Part shown: positions 9,351 through 17,872 of the stretch, piece after piece
Position numbering within the stretch: position 1 is the stretch's first letter
Layout of the letters: each line of letters begins with the position of its first letter
Source of the DNA: Asaia bogorensis
Lineage (GTDB): Bacteria; Pseudomonadota; Alphaproteobacteria; Acetobacterales; Acetobacteraceae
DNA length: 64,000 bases
Assembly: GCA_945868845.1 (NCBI GenBank)
Contig: CAMBMS010000001.1
Span: 62,001-126,000, forward strand
Reading direction: 5' to 3'
Made by a program: the position numbers and the translations under genes
Notes under the pieces: model-generated
The model's input: the letters and a program-made list of their open reading frames with translations, nothing else
Databases searched by the model: none
What the model was told of the DNA's origin: nothing

Positions 9351-10070
9351 ATGTCAGGGCCGGGCGAGGATACCAGGGGCGCGGCAATCTGGCAGGCGCG
9401 CCGCCTGTTGCGTGCCTCGCGAGTGGCGAGCCTGGCGACCCAGACCGATGGCCAGCCTTTCGTGGCCCTGGTGACACCGGCGACGGCGCCGGATTTGTCG
9501 GTGGTGCTCTGGCTTTCCTCCCTCTCCCAACATACGCGGCATTTACTGCGCGAACCGCGCTGCGCGTTGCTAGCCGCGAATGCACCAACCGAGCAAAATC
9601 CACAGACGGCACCGCGGCTAACTGTCATGGGGTTGGCGGAGAAAATCGAGGACATAGCACTAAAGGCACGCTGGCTCGCGGTCCATCCGTACGCCACACC
9701 CTACGCCGAGTTCGCAGATTTTTCGCTCTGGCGGATCCGCCCGACCGGCGGTGATTTCGTGGGTGGTTTTGCCCAGGCGACGCGGCTGGGCATGGCCGAT
9801 CTGACCCCCGATCCAGCCGCCGTGGCGGCGGTGGAGGCGGCATCGGCGGAAATCATGACGCTTTACAATGCGGACCACGCAGACGCGATGGCGGCCATAG
9901 TGCACGGCGCGGGTGGGGCGGCGGGCGCATGGCGGATGATGGCGGTGGATGTGGATGGCTGCGACCTGGCGATGGACGGCCGGGTACTGCGCGTGGCATT
10001 CACAGCCCCAATGGACGATGCGGACGGGATTCGGCAGGAACTGATTCGTTTGGCGCGGGCGGGTCGCTGA
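9351..10070 (+). CDS. HugZ-type heme-utilisation/pyridoxamine-phosphate-oxidase-fold protein
   Basis: 239 residues. An N-terminal split-barrel flavin/heme domain ([21 protein letters not shown]) is followed by a C-terminal alpha/beta domain of the DUF2470 type ([16 protein letters not shown]). HugZ-type proteins bind heme and help release its iron; others bind FMN. The frame is open far upstream, but the ATG at 9351 has GGGAGG 9 bases upstream and begins just before the barrel. It lies between chvI and pckA on the plus strand. Confidence 0.8.
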   Translation: MSGPGEDTRGAAIWQARRLLRASRVASLATQTDGQPFVALVTPATAPDLSVVLWLSSLSQHTRHLLREPRCALLAANAPTEQNPQTAPRLTVMGLAEKIEDIALKARWLAVHPYATPYAEFADFSLWRIRPTGGDFVGGFAQATRLGMADLTPDPAAVAAVEAASAEIMTLYNADHADAMAAIVHGAGGAAGAWRMMAVDVDGCDLAMDGRVLRVAFTAPMDDADGIRQELIRLARAGR

Positions 10071-10201
10071 GGGAGTTACCAACAATTCGCCATACTCATG
10101 CACAAACCAGCCTTACCGCACTTCCCTTGCGACCTGAGCTACCGGGGGGTAAACTACTCCCACCAGGGAAACGCCCGAAACTAGCTAGCAGGAGCCGCGC
10201 C

Positions 10202-11800
10202 TTGAACTCTGCCGCCGAACCCGCTGCCCTCGCCGGCTCCGGGGTTCACCCAACTCATCCCATCCACGTTAATCTGCCGGTGGCCGAGCTGGTGGCACAT
10301 GCACTACGCCGCAACGAGGGACGCTTGTCATGCGACGGGGCCATGCTGGTGAATACCGGCGTCCATACTGGCCGTTCCGCACGCGACAAGTTCGTGATCG
10401 ATGAGGCCGCCGTGACCGCCGATATCTGGTGGGGCAATGTCAACCAGCGTCTGCCGGCGGAGAAATTTGCCGTCCTGCGCGGGCGAGTGCAGGCCTATCT
10501 AAAAAGCCAGACCCTATTCACCCAGGATTTGTATGCGGGTGCCGATCCAGCGCATCGGGTGAAGGTGCGGCTAGTGACAACGCTGGCCTGGTCCGCCCTG
10601 TTCGCGCGCAACATGTTCATCCGCCCGCTGGAAGCCGAGCTGGACGGGTTTCACCCCGATTACGTCATCCTACATGCGCCGGGATTTCAGGCCGATCCGG
10701 CGATCGATGGGGTACGCACCGCCACCGCCGTCGCTCTTTCCTTCGAGCAGCGCCAGATCATCATCGTAGGCACCGAATATGCGGGCGAGATTAAGAAATC
10801 GATCTTTACCGTCATGAACTGGAAATTGCCGGTAGAAAATGTGCTGCCGATGCATTGCAGCGCCAATATCGGCCCGAAAGGCGACGTGGCGCTGTTTTTC
10901 GGCCTGTCCGGCACCGGGAAAACGACGCTTTCGTCGGACCCGCATCGCAAGCTGATTGGCGATGACGAACATGGCTGGGGGCCGAACGGGATTTTTAACT
11001 TTGAGGGCGGCTGCTACGCCAAGGTCATCAACCTATCCAAGGAAGCCGAGCCGGAGATTTATGCGGCTTCGCATCGCTTCGGCACGGTGCTGGAAAACGT
11101 GGTGGCAGACGCGGCCGGACGGGTCGATCTGGCCGACGGCTCGCTGACGGAGAATACGCGATCCTGCTATCCGGTGGAGTATATTCCGAACGTCGATTTG
11201 TCCGGACTTGGCGGGCAACCGAAGAACGTCATCATGCTGGCAGCGGATGCGTTTGGCGTGCTGCCGCCGATTTCCAGGCTAACCTCTGCGCAGGCGATGT
11301 ATCATTTCCTATCCGGCTATACCGCTCTGGTGGCGGGGACGGAGAAAGGCTTGGGCACCGAACCCGTGGCGACGTTCTCCGCCTGTTTCGGCGCGCCGTT
11401 CCTGCCGCGCCGGCCGGAAGTGTACGCCAGGATGCTGGCCCACCTGATCGCTGAGCATGGGGCGGATTGCTGGCTAGTGAATACCGGCTGGTCCGGCGGT
11501 GCCTATGGCACCGGGCACCGAATGAGCATTCGCCATACGCGCGCTTTGTTGCGCGCGGCGCTGGACGGCACTTTGGTGCATGCAACATTCCACAAGGATC
11601 GTTTTTTCGGATTATCCATCCCGGAATCGGTATCGGGAGTGCCGAGCGAAGTGCTGGACCCGCGCACGGCCTGGGCCGACAAGGATGCCTATGATCGCAC
11701 CGCGCGCGAACTGGCGCGCCGGTTCGAGGCGAATTTTCAACCGTTCTTCAATGGGGTAGACGACACGGTGCGCGAGGAAGCGATCCGCACGACCGCGTGA
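10202..11800 (+). CDS. pckA: Phosphoenolpyruvate carboxykinase (ATP)
   Basis: 532 residues. Catalyses oxaloacetate + ATP to PEP + CO2 + ADP, the first committed step of gluconeogenesis. The substrate-site segment NTGVHTGRSARDKF, the kinase-1a loop GLSGTGKTTLSSD near residue 238 and the metal/ATP segment IGDDEHGW are all present. No ATG lies near the expected N-terminus; a TTG at 10202 with AGGAG seven bases upstream gives the normal family length, so a TTG start is chosen. Linkage to chvI-chvG is a known alphaproteobacterial arrangement; here a HugZ-like gene sits between them. Confidence 0.95.
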   Translation: MNSAAEPAALAGSGVHPTHPIHVNLPVAELVAHALRRNEGRLSCDGAMLVNTGVHTGRSARDKFVIDEAAVTADIWWGNVNQRLPAEKFAVLRGRVQAYLKSQTLFTQDLYAGADPAHRVKVRLVTTLAWSALFARNMFIRPLEAELDGFHPDYVILHAPGFQADPAIDGVRTATAVALSFEQRQIIIVGTEYAGEIKKSIFTVMNWKLPVENVLPMHCSANIGPKGDVALFFGLSGTGKTTLSSDPHRKLIGDDEHGWGPNGIFNFEGGCYAKVINLSKEAEPEIYAASHRFGTVLENVVADAAGRVDLADGSLTENTRSCYPVEYIPNVDLSGLGGQPKNVIMLAADAFGVLPPISRLTSAQAMYHFLSGYTALVAGTEKGLGTEPVATFSACFGAPFLPRRPEVYARMLAHLIAEHGADCWLVNTGWSGGAYGTGHRMSIRHTRALLRAALDGTLVHATFHKDRFFGLSIPESVSGVPSEVLDPRTAWADKDAYDRTARELARRFEANFQPFFNGVDDTVREEAIRTTA

Positions 11801-11829
11801 CGCCATGTAACGAAGCGAGTTAAACTCCC

Positions 11830-12438
11830 ATGTACAACCCGCCAGGCTTTCGCGAGGAACGAACGGAAGTTTTACACACGGCGATTCGTTCGGTCGGACT
11901 GGCGATTTTAGTGACAACCGGTCCGGATGGGCTGATGGCCAGCCATATTCCGATGTTGTTAGATACGGACGCGGGGCCGTTGGGTACATTGATCGGCCAT
12001 GTGGCACGGGGCAATCCGCAGGCGCGCGCGACGGGGCCAGCGCTGGCGATTTTTCAGGGCCTGGACGCCTACATCACGCCAAGCTGGTATCCGTCCAAGC
12101 AGGTGGACCAGAAAGTGGTGCCGACCTGGAACTATGTTGCGGTGCACGCGACGGGCACGCTTGAGACATTCGAGGACCCGCCGAGGCTGTTGGATATCGT
12201 AACGCGGTTGACCGAACGGTTCGAGGGTGCGCGGGGGAAACCCTGGGCAGTGAGTGACGCACCAGCGGATTATGTAGCGGGCATGCTGAAGGGGATTACT
12301 GGCCTCGTGCTACCGATCGTGAATCTGGAAGGCAAGTGGAAGATGAGCCAAAATCGTACCCCCGCCGATTCCGCGGGTGTCGTGGGGGGGCTGCGCGCGG
12401 ATGGCCGCGACGATGTCGCCGCGTTGATTGCACGGTAG
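11830..12438 (+). CDS. PaiB-family FMN-binding negative transcriptional regulator
   Basis: 202 residues matching the PaiB family, which has an FMN-binding split barrel and was named for repression of sporulation and protease genes in Bacillus. Signature segments are the N-terminal MYNPPGF, ASHIPMLLD, GHVARGNPQ, a block with YITPSWYPSK, and VPTWNYVAVHATG. It lies 29 bp after pckA in the same direction and may be read through from it. Its biochemical role in proteobacteria is poorly defined; many members may be flavin-dependent enzymes. Confidence 0.88.
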   Translation: MYNPPGFREERTEVLHTAIRSVGLAILVTTGPDGLMASHIPMLLDTDAGPLGTLIGHVARGNPQARATGPALAIFQGLDAYITPSWYPSKQVDQKVVPTWNYVAVHATGTLETFEDPPRLLDIVTRLTERFEGARGKPWAVSDAPADYVAGMLKGITGLVLPIVNLEGKWKMSQNRTPADSAGVVGGLRADGRDDVAALIAR

Positions 12439-12480
12439 CAGCGGGCTCAGGCTTTTACCCTTGTACACGCCGGTTAAAAT

Positions 12481-13116
12481 TTACTTCATCGATGAATAAT
12501 TGGTCGGCAGTAGCAACGTGGAATGCATGTCCACGATGGTATTGGCGCCCTTAGAGACGAAGGCTTGCCAATCCGGGTTCTGCGCCAGCCTGGCGCGGGT
12601 GGCGGCACGGATGTTCACGTCCGGATAGCTCCACATATGCAGCACCTCGTTCGGCTGCGGAGCTTCGCCGGTGGCGAGGAAGACATTTTTGGAATATTTC
12701 TCCCGCGTTACGAAGGCTTCCTTGAACATGTTGGCCCAGGGGCCAGCCTGGCCGACATGGGTGCGGTAGATACGCAATTCATAGACATTGCCTTCCCCTG
12801 TCGGCTTGTTGGGGCCGTTCAGCATGTTAAGGAAGCGGATGTCCTGGCGTAGCAGCATGCCACGGATATTCGGGATGTATTCGTTGGTCCAGCGCTCGTT
12901 CCTGGACAGTGCGGCGCGCAGCTCGTCGCGCTGGGCGTGGCTGTCATAGCTCCAGAGATGCCAGACCTGGTTGAGCTGGCCAAACTCCGCCACCCAATAA
13001 CCATGGTTAATGCCGTAATCGTTGCCGCGCACCGGACGGCCGACAGTTTCGGCGAGCTTCAGATAGACGGGCAGCTTGCCTTGCGCAAAGGTGTAGGTGC
13101 GCATTTCATAGATCAT
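12481..13116 (-). CDS. NIPSNAP family protein
   Basis: 211 residues made of two dimeric alpha-beta barrel (NIPSNAP) repeats: MIYEMRTYTFAQGKLPVYL at the N-terminus and NVYELRIYRTHVGQAGPW in the middle, each ending with a V(L)HxWSY-like strand. Start is the ATG at 13116 with an AGGAGG site. The family is common in degradation clusters but has no fixed reaction. It lies 19 bp after the LLM oxidoreductase stop, so the two are likely co-expressed. Confidence 0.85.
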   Translation of the reverse strand: MIYEMRTYTFAQGKLPVYLKLAETVGRPVRGNDYGINHGYWVAEFGQLNQVWHLWSYDSHAQRDELRAALSRNERWTNEYIPNIRGMLLRQDIRFLNMLNGPNKPTGEGNVYELRIYRTHVGQAGPWANMFKEAFVTREKYSKNVFLATGEAPQPNEVLHMWSYPDVNIRAATRARLAQNPDWQAFVSKGANTIVDMHSTLLLPTNYSSMK

Positions 13117-13135
13117 CTGCAAATCCTCCTGTGGG

Positions 13136-14089
13136 TTAGACCAATGGCCAGACGTCTTGCTTGAAGCGGGTGAGGCGTTCGAGCGATTCAGCCTCGGTAG
13201 GTTTTTCGATGTCGATATCGATGGCGGTAACGCCGAGATCGCGGAGCGCGCGGAGGTCCGCGGCCATTTGCGCTGGCGTGCCATGCATCAGGCGATGATT
13301 GCCATCGGTCGCCTTCGCCACGACTTCGTCGCCGAAGCGCTTGAAGCGCAGGACGGTGGAGACGGCATTCGAGTCGCGGCCGGCATCAGCCGTCATCTTC
13401 TTCAGTTTCTCCATGCCGTCGGCCAGCAATTCGATAGAATCCAGCGGATGCTTGTTGTTGGTGCCAATCGGGTACCAGGCATCGCCATAGCGCGCAGTAC
13501 GGCGCATCGAGGGCGGGCTTTCGCCGCCGACCCAGATCGGCGGGTGCGGTTTTTGAATAGGCAACGGCTTGAAGGCGATGTCGGCGTAATTGACGTATTT
13601 ACCGCTGAAACTGGAGATCTCGTTGGTCCAGAGGGTCTTGAACACGCGCAGATATTCATCCGTCACGGGACCCCGTTCGGCGAAAGGGGTGGTAACGACG
13701 GCATCGAACTCCGCCTTGAGCCAACCGGCGCCGATGCCGACGACGAGGCGACCTCCGGAGAGCACATCGATGGTGGCCAACTGCTTCGCAGCCAGCACCG
13801 CCTGGCGATGCGGCACCACGATGACCGCCAGAACCAGGCGAATTTTCTGCGTCTGCGCGGCGATCCAGGCGGTGGTGGTGAGCTGTTCGTGCCGCGTTTC
13901 GTGATCGGCGCCGTAGAATTCCCCGGATTCCGAATATGGATAGCCGGGGACTTTCATGTCCGGCAGCACCACATGGTCGGTAATGGTAAGATAGTTGTAG
14001 CCCATCGCTTCGCCGGCCTTGGCGATGCGCGCCATGATGCCGGGGTCGCAGAGCCGGCCGCTATTGGACAGGTTGAAGCCGAGTTGCAT
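13136..14089 (-). CDS. LLM class F420/flavin-dependent oxidoreductase
   Basis: 317 residues, third luciferase-like enzyme in the first 14 kb. It shows the TIGR03619-type pattern: MQLGFNLSNSG, a YNYLTITDHVVLP segment, VLAVIVVPHRQAV, GGRLVVGIGAGWLKAEF and PPIWVGGESPPSMRRTA. The ATG at 14089 has GAGGAG eight bases upstream and overlaps the ribosome site with the previous gene's stop, so it is preferred over the ATG at 14116. Likely in one transcript with the small gene upstream and the NIPSNAP gene downstream. Substrate unknown. Confidence 0.87.
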   Translation of the reverse strand: MQLGFNLSNSGRLCDPGIMARIAKAGEAMGYNYLTITDHVVLPDMKVPGYPYSESGEFYGADHETRHEQLTTTAWIAAQTQKIRLVLAVIVVPHRQAVLAAKQLATIDVLSGGRLVVGIGAGWLKAEFDAVVTTPFAERGPVTDEYLRVFKTLWTNEISSFSGKYVNYADIAFKPLPIQKPHPPIWVGGESPPSMRRTARYGDAWYPIGTNNKHPLDSIELLADGMEKLKKMTADAGRDSNAVSTVLRFKRFGDEVVAKATDGNHRLMHGTPAQMAADLRALRDLGVTAIDIDIEKPTEAESLERLTRFKQDVWPLV

Positions 14090-14102
14090 GCCGATCGTCT
14101 CC

Positions 14103-14336
14103 TCAGATGAATTCATGTTCTCGCACCGCGTAGGCGGCGGCGTTGTGGCAGCGAGCGACTGCCGCGCGCAAGGCGGCGGCGGCGGTGAACCAGATTTCCG
14201 CTAATGCGCGCAACGGGTAGTGCAATCCCACCACGGTTCTGTTCGGTGCGGCGCCTTCCTCCAGCACATGACGGATCTGGAAGGCGGCCTGGCTGATATC
14301 GAGATATCGCCGCATCAGGCCGATCGCGCCGATCAT
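14103..14336 (-). CDS. Small hypothetical protein upstream of LLM oxidoreductase
   Basis: 77-residue frame starting at the ATG at 14334-14336. Its stop overlaps the ribosome site of the LLM gene, which favours a real operon member. The protein is largely helical and alanine-rich, with no motif I recognise. The upstream sequence is a run of ten C bases on the plus strand (14341-14350), that is G10 just before the start codon, which could act as a purine-rich ribosome site and is prone to slippage. No function is proposed. Confidence 0.5.
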   Translation of the reverse strand: MIGAIGLMRRYLDISQAAFQIRHVLEEGAAPNRTVVGLHYPLRALAEIWFTAAAALRAAVARCHNAAAYAVREHEFI

Positions 14337-14421
14337 GCTGCCCCCCCCCCTGCCCTTGCGTACGCGCGGGCGCCTCACCATCGTGACACGCGGCCGATTT
14401 CCGCGAAAGGGGATAACAGTG

Positions 14422-14922
14422 ATGCACAACGAGCTGCGCGACAAGGATGCGGTCCGCGATCTGATCCATCAATATTGTTTCCACATGGATGCCGGGCGGT
14501 TCACCGAGCTTGGCCATCTGTTCGCGGACCACGGCGAATGGATCACGCCCTACGCGCATGTCACCGGCCCGGATGCGGTGACCGCTGTGATGATGCGCAA
14601 TGTTCCGCCATCGCCCAAGCGGGTGCATTACACGATGAATTCCGTCATCCACATTGATGGCGACAGCGCCACCGCGAAGTCGAATTATCTGGTGATCCTG
14701 GAAACGCCGGTTGGGCCGGTTCCGTCTGTCAGCGGGATATACGACGATGTGTTCATCCGCGTCGCTTCCGGCTGGCGGTTCCGGCGGCGGCAGCTGATCC
14801 ATCTGTTCAAGGGCGAAATGGGGTTGACGATTACGCCCCGAACGCGGGCGCGGGGTCAGGCTTGCAGAAAATCGATACGGTCATCTTCCAGCGCTGCGCA
14901 GGTAAGCTCTCCGCCGAAATAG
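14422..14922 (+). CDS. SnoaL-like / nuclear transport factor 2 family protein
   Basis: 166 residues. The first 135 fit the SnoaL-4 type cone fold: LRDKDAVRDLIHQYCFHMD, RFTELGHLFADHGEW, then the paired strands MNSVIHIDGDSATAKSNYLV and SGIYDDVFIRVASGWRFRRR. Such proteins include ring-hydroxylating dioxygenase small subunits, isomerases and dehydratases. The last 25-30 residues (from about RTRARGQ) are low complexity and run into the end of the oppositely directed phosphatase pseudogene by 67 bases, so the original stop codon may have been lost. A GTG lies directly before the ATG and could also serve as the start. Confidence 0.75.
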   Translation: MHNELRDKDAVRDLIHQYCFHMDAGRFTELGHLFADHGEWITPYAHVTGPDAVTAVMMRNVPPSPKRVHYTMNSVIHIDGDSATAKSNYLVILETPVGPVPSVSGIYDDVFIRVASGWRFRRRQLIHLFKGEMGLTITPRTRARGQACRKSIRSSSSAAQVSSPPK

Positions 14923-15471
14923 TCGCCGGTATCGAGCGCGATCCGGTTGCGCCGGAGCAAGGGCGTAGTAACCAAGTTATGGCCGTGCACGATAATAAGG
15001 GCCAAATCGGCGTTGGAACTCATGAAGGGCTCGCGGACCCAGAGCAGTTCGTGAAAAATTTTATTTTCTAACGTCACACCGAGTTAGATGTAGGCATAAA
15101 CGAACAGATAACCTCTCACGCCATACGCAAGCGGTAGGCAGTGACAAATCATAGCCTTCCGGCGTATCCGCCGCGCCATTACGCAGCCAAAGATCGATAT
15201 CACCGCCGTCCCGCGTTTCGAGCGCGGTAAGCAGCATTTTCTCATGGTTGCCACGCAGCGCCAGGATGTTGAGATCGGCGATGGGTGGACCAGCGGCCCG
15301 CAAGACCGGGACATCGGCCGAGGCTAGGCCACGATCGATCAGATCACTGAGATGTATCAGCAACGCGTGTGCGATAGGCCAGGCCGATAAATCGGCAGCG
15401 ATCAGACGATGCAAATCCCGCAGATACGTTGGTCGGGCGGAACACTGGGAGGGGTTGGGGTAAAACGCATA
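14856..15471 (-). pseudogene. Serine/threonine-type metallophosphatase, frameshifted
   Basis: Pieces of one phosphatase lie in three frames. An ATG at 15471 begins MRFTPTPPSVPPDQRI, then frame 1 ends at a stop. A second frame continues LRDLHRLIAADLSAWP, LLIHLSDLIDRG and LALRGNHEKMLL, corresponding to the family motifs GDIHG, GDLIDRG and GNHE; the first two are damaged (RDLH, SDLIDRG). A third frame holds GVRGYLFVYAYI, an in-frame TAA, then LENKIFHELLWVREPF, IIVHGHNLV and IALDTGDYFGG to the natural end DRIDFLQA. At least two frameshifts and one stop make it inactive. It lies directly after a broken acyl-CoA dehydrogenase. Confidence 0.88.
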
Positions 15472-15473
15472 GC

Positions 15474-16525
15474 TTACGCGGCGGAGAGTTCCGCCCAGAG
15501 ATGATCGGCACCAGCCCGCATCATGTGACGACCGAGCAGGCGATTCCATTCGGTTTCATGACCAAATTTATCGCGCCAGGACCATAGCCGCTTGGTAAAG
15601 AAATGCAGGCTGTGCTCATAAGTCAAGCCGATGGCGCCATGGATCTGATGCGCGTGCGCGCAAGCGATGCCGGCGGCCTCCCCGGCGCGGGACTTGGCGG
15701 CGGCAATGACTAAAAGGCGCAGATTGTCAGCAAATGCCTCCGCGCCAAGATCGGCGGCGGCGGTGGCGGCGGCTGTCTGGCCAGCCATGATGGCAAGGTT
15801 CTGCTGCACAGCCTGGAATTTCCGATCGGCCTGCCGAACTGTACGCGCTCCATAGCGTGATGCGTGGTCATAGCGGTGATGCGGGCGAGCGCGCCGGAAA
15901 TTTGCAGCGCGCGTACCGCGGCGCCCGCAGCGCGGAGTTTCTCCGAGCCAACGCGGGCGGGGCCCACAGCTTCGGCTTGCAGCACGGCATCGATACGGAG
16001 CGTGTCGCGCGGTTCGCGGGCCAGATTCTCGCCAGGTTCGGCGAGCCAGGCGGCGGCGGGGACAAGGGCAATCATCGGTGTTTCGTCATGCATGGCCAGA
16101 ATGGCGGCGGCATGGGCGTGCCGGCCCCAGGGAATGCGGATGATAGAGCCGGTCAGGCGCCAGTTGGCACCGTCCCGAACGAGAAGCAGTGTCTCGTCCG
16201 CCACCGGGCCAATGGTAAGAGGGCCATCCGGGATAGCAATGCGAGCTCCGACGAGAAGCCAGCCGGCCAGCAGGGTTTCGGCCAATGGTAGCGGCAGGGC
16301 GTGTTCGCCGGCGATTCGAATTAGTGAGAGCGCATCGGCGACTGGCAGGCCGTAGCCGCCCGCATCCTCATCCACCAAAGCGCGGTGCAGACCGACCGCC
16401 TCAATGGCTTCCCAGGCCTTGGCTGGCCAGATGCCTTGCTCGGCCAGACGCAGGGCGGCGGTGTTGGTATGATCGGCAAAGAGCTTGGCTGCGGTATCGC
16501 GCAGTAGCTGGGTGGTGCTGTCCGT
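15474..16525 (-). pseudogene. Acyl-CoA dehydrogenase, single-base frameshift
   Basis: The 5' part (from about 16520) encodes the N-terminal and middle ACAD domains (LLRDTAAKLFADH, a WEAIEAVGLHRALVDEDAGG block, LPLPLAETLLAGWLL) through the FAD-site motif ERVQFGRPIG. There the frame changes: the next residues of the family, F-Q-A-V-Q-Q-N-L-A, are found in the neighbouring frame, which then runs to a normal C-terminus (AHQIHGAIGLTYEHSLHFF, stop 15474). Loss of one base near 15820 explains it. The 5' end also lacks a usable start: at the expected place (16523-16525) is ACG after a purine-rich stretch. Either a decayed gene or, for the frameshift, a sequencing error. Confidence 0.85.
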
Positions 16526-16591
16526 CCTATTGCCCTGGAGGGTGTCCTGGTGCTCGGTGTGCGAGATTAGAGCGGAGCGGATGGGAAAGCC

Positions 16592-17872
16592 ATGGTAACG
16601 GCGGAACAGATCGCGGCGGAGGTGATGGCGCAGCGCGCGATGGCGGCGGTGTTGTTCGAGGCGTTGCGGCGCGATGGGGCGGCCAATCTGGGGATCTCGC
16701 GCGATCCCTATGGCGCGGGGGAGCAGCGGGCGCATGCGACGGCGGTGCGAGCGGCACAAGCACTGGGGCTGGAGATTTCGCGCGACGCGGCGGCCAATAC
16801 CTACATGACTTGGCCGGGCATGGACCGGACGGCGCCGCGCATTGTCATCGGCTCCCATTTAGACAGCGTGCCGAATGGCGGAAATTTTGATGGCGCGGCG
16901 GGGGTGGTAGCCGGGCTGGCTTCGGTGGCTGCGTTGCAACAAGCCGGTATGCGCCCCGCATGCGACGTGACGGTGATGGCGATCCGGGCGGAGGAGAGCA
17001 TCTGGTTCCAGGTCTCCTACCTCGGCAGCCGGGGGGCGTTGGGGACTTTGCCGGACGGGGCGTTGGCGGCGCGGCGCATCGATACGGACCGGGAGCTGGC
17101 AGATCATATTCGCGACTGCGGCGGCGATCCGGTGGCTTTACAGTCGGGCGCGCGGCATCTCGATCCGGCGACCTTGCGGGCATTTCTAGAAGTGCATATC
17201 GAACAAGCGCCGAGCCTGGTGGAGGCGGGGCTGAAAGTGGCGATCTGCACAGGGATACCGGGCAATTTTCGCCATGCGCAGGCGCGGATCGTGGGTGCCA
17301 ACGATCATGTCGGTTTGGCACGACGTTTTCGTCGGGATGCCGGGCTGGCGGGAGCGGAATTCCATATGGCGATGGATACGCTGTGGCGCGATCATGATGC
17401 GCGCGACGTGGCGATGGCTTGTACCCTAGGAAAATTCCATACCGATCCGGCACAACACGGGTTAACGGTAGTGCCTGGAGAGTTCTCGTTTTCGTTGGAT
17501 GTGCGGGCATACGACGCGGCCGTGCTCGCCGATTTGGAAGCGCGAATGCACGCGATCATTACGGGGATCGAGGCGAGGCGAGGCGTGCGGTTCGATCTAG
17601 GTCCGCGCGCGAGTGCCGCCGTGGGCGGGGTCGATCCGACGATTCACGCGGGATTGGAAAAAGCAGCGCTGACGCAGAATGTGGCGACCATGCCGCTTGG
17701 CAGCCCGGCGTCCCACGACGCGGCGGCGTTTGCCGCTTCCGGCGTGCCCATGGGCATGCTGTTCATCCGCAACGAGAATGGCAGCCACAATCCCGATGAA
17801 GCGATGGAGATGGATGATTTCCTGGCCGCCACACAGGTGCTGACACAATGGCTAGCGGTAGAACTATGCTGA
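16592..17872 (+). CDS. M20-family Zn hydrolase (allantoate / N-carbamoyl-L-amino-acid amidohydrolase type)
   Basis: 426 residues, the usual length of hydantoinase/carbamoylase-family (AllC-like) enzymes. Metal-binding motifs are GSHLDSVPNGGNFDG (His and Asp ligands near residues 89-100), the Glu pair in AIRAEES near residue 131, an EVHIEQ segment near residue 203, and the C-terminal GSHNPDE. The dimer-domain loop that normally reads GxxGHAG here reads GANDHVG. Family members hydrolyse an N-carbamoyl or ureido C-N bond. The frame starts at ATG 16592, divergent from the broken acyl-CoA dehydrogenase, and converges on a metallophosphoesterase. Confidence 0.85.
   Translation: MVTAEQIAAEVMAQRAMAAVLFEALRRDGAANLGISRDPYGAGEQRAHATAVRAAQALGLEISRDAAANTYMTWPGMDRTAPRIVIGSHLDSVPNGGNFDGAAGVVAGLASVAALQQAGMRPACDVTVMAIRAEESIWFQVSYLGSRGALGTLPDGALAARRIDTDRELADHIRDCGGDPVALQSGARHLDPATLRAFLEVHIEQAPSLVEAGLKVAICTGIPGNFRHAQARIVGANDHVGLARRFRRDAGLAGAEFHMAMDTLWRDHDARDVAMACTLGKFHTDPAQHGLTVVPGEFSFSLDVRAYDAAVLADLEARMHAIITGIEARRGVRFDLGPRASAAVGGVDPTIHAGLEKAALTQNVATMPLGSPASHDAAAFAASGVPMGMLFIRNENGSHNPDEAMEMDDFLAATQVLTQWLAVELC

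Noticed and set aside
13157-14110. 317-codon plus-strand frame opposite the LLM gene
   Set aside because: Complement of a clear LLM protein; composition is that of an antisense frame (Arg/Gly/Asp rich, no motifs).
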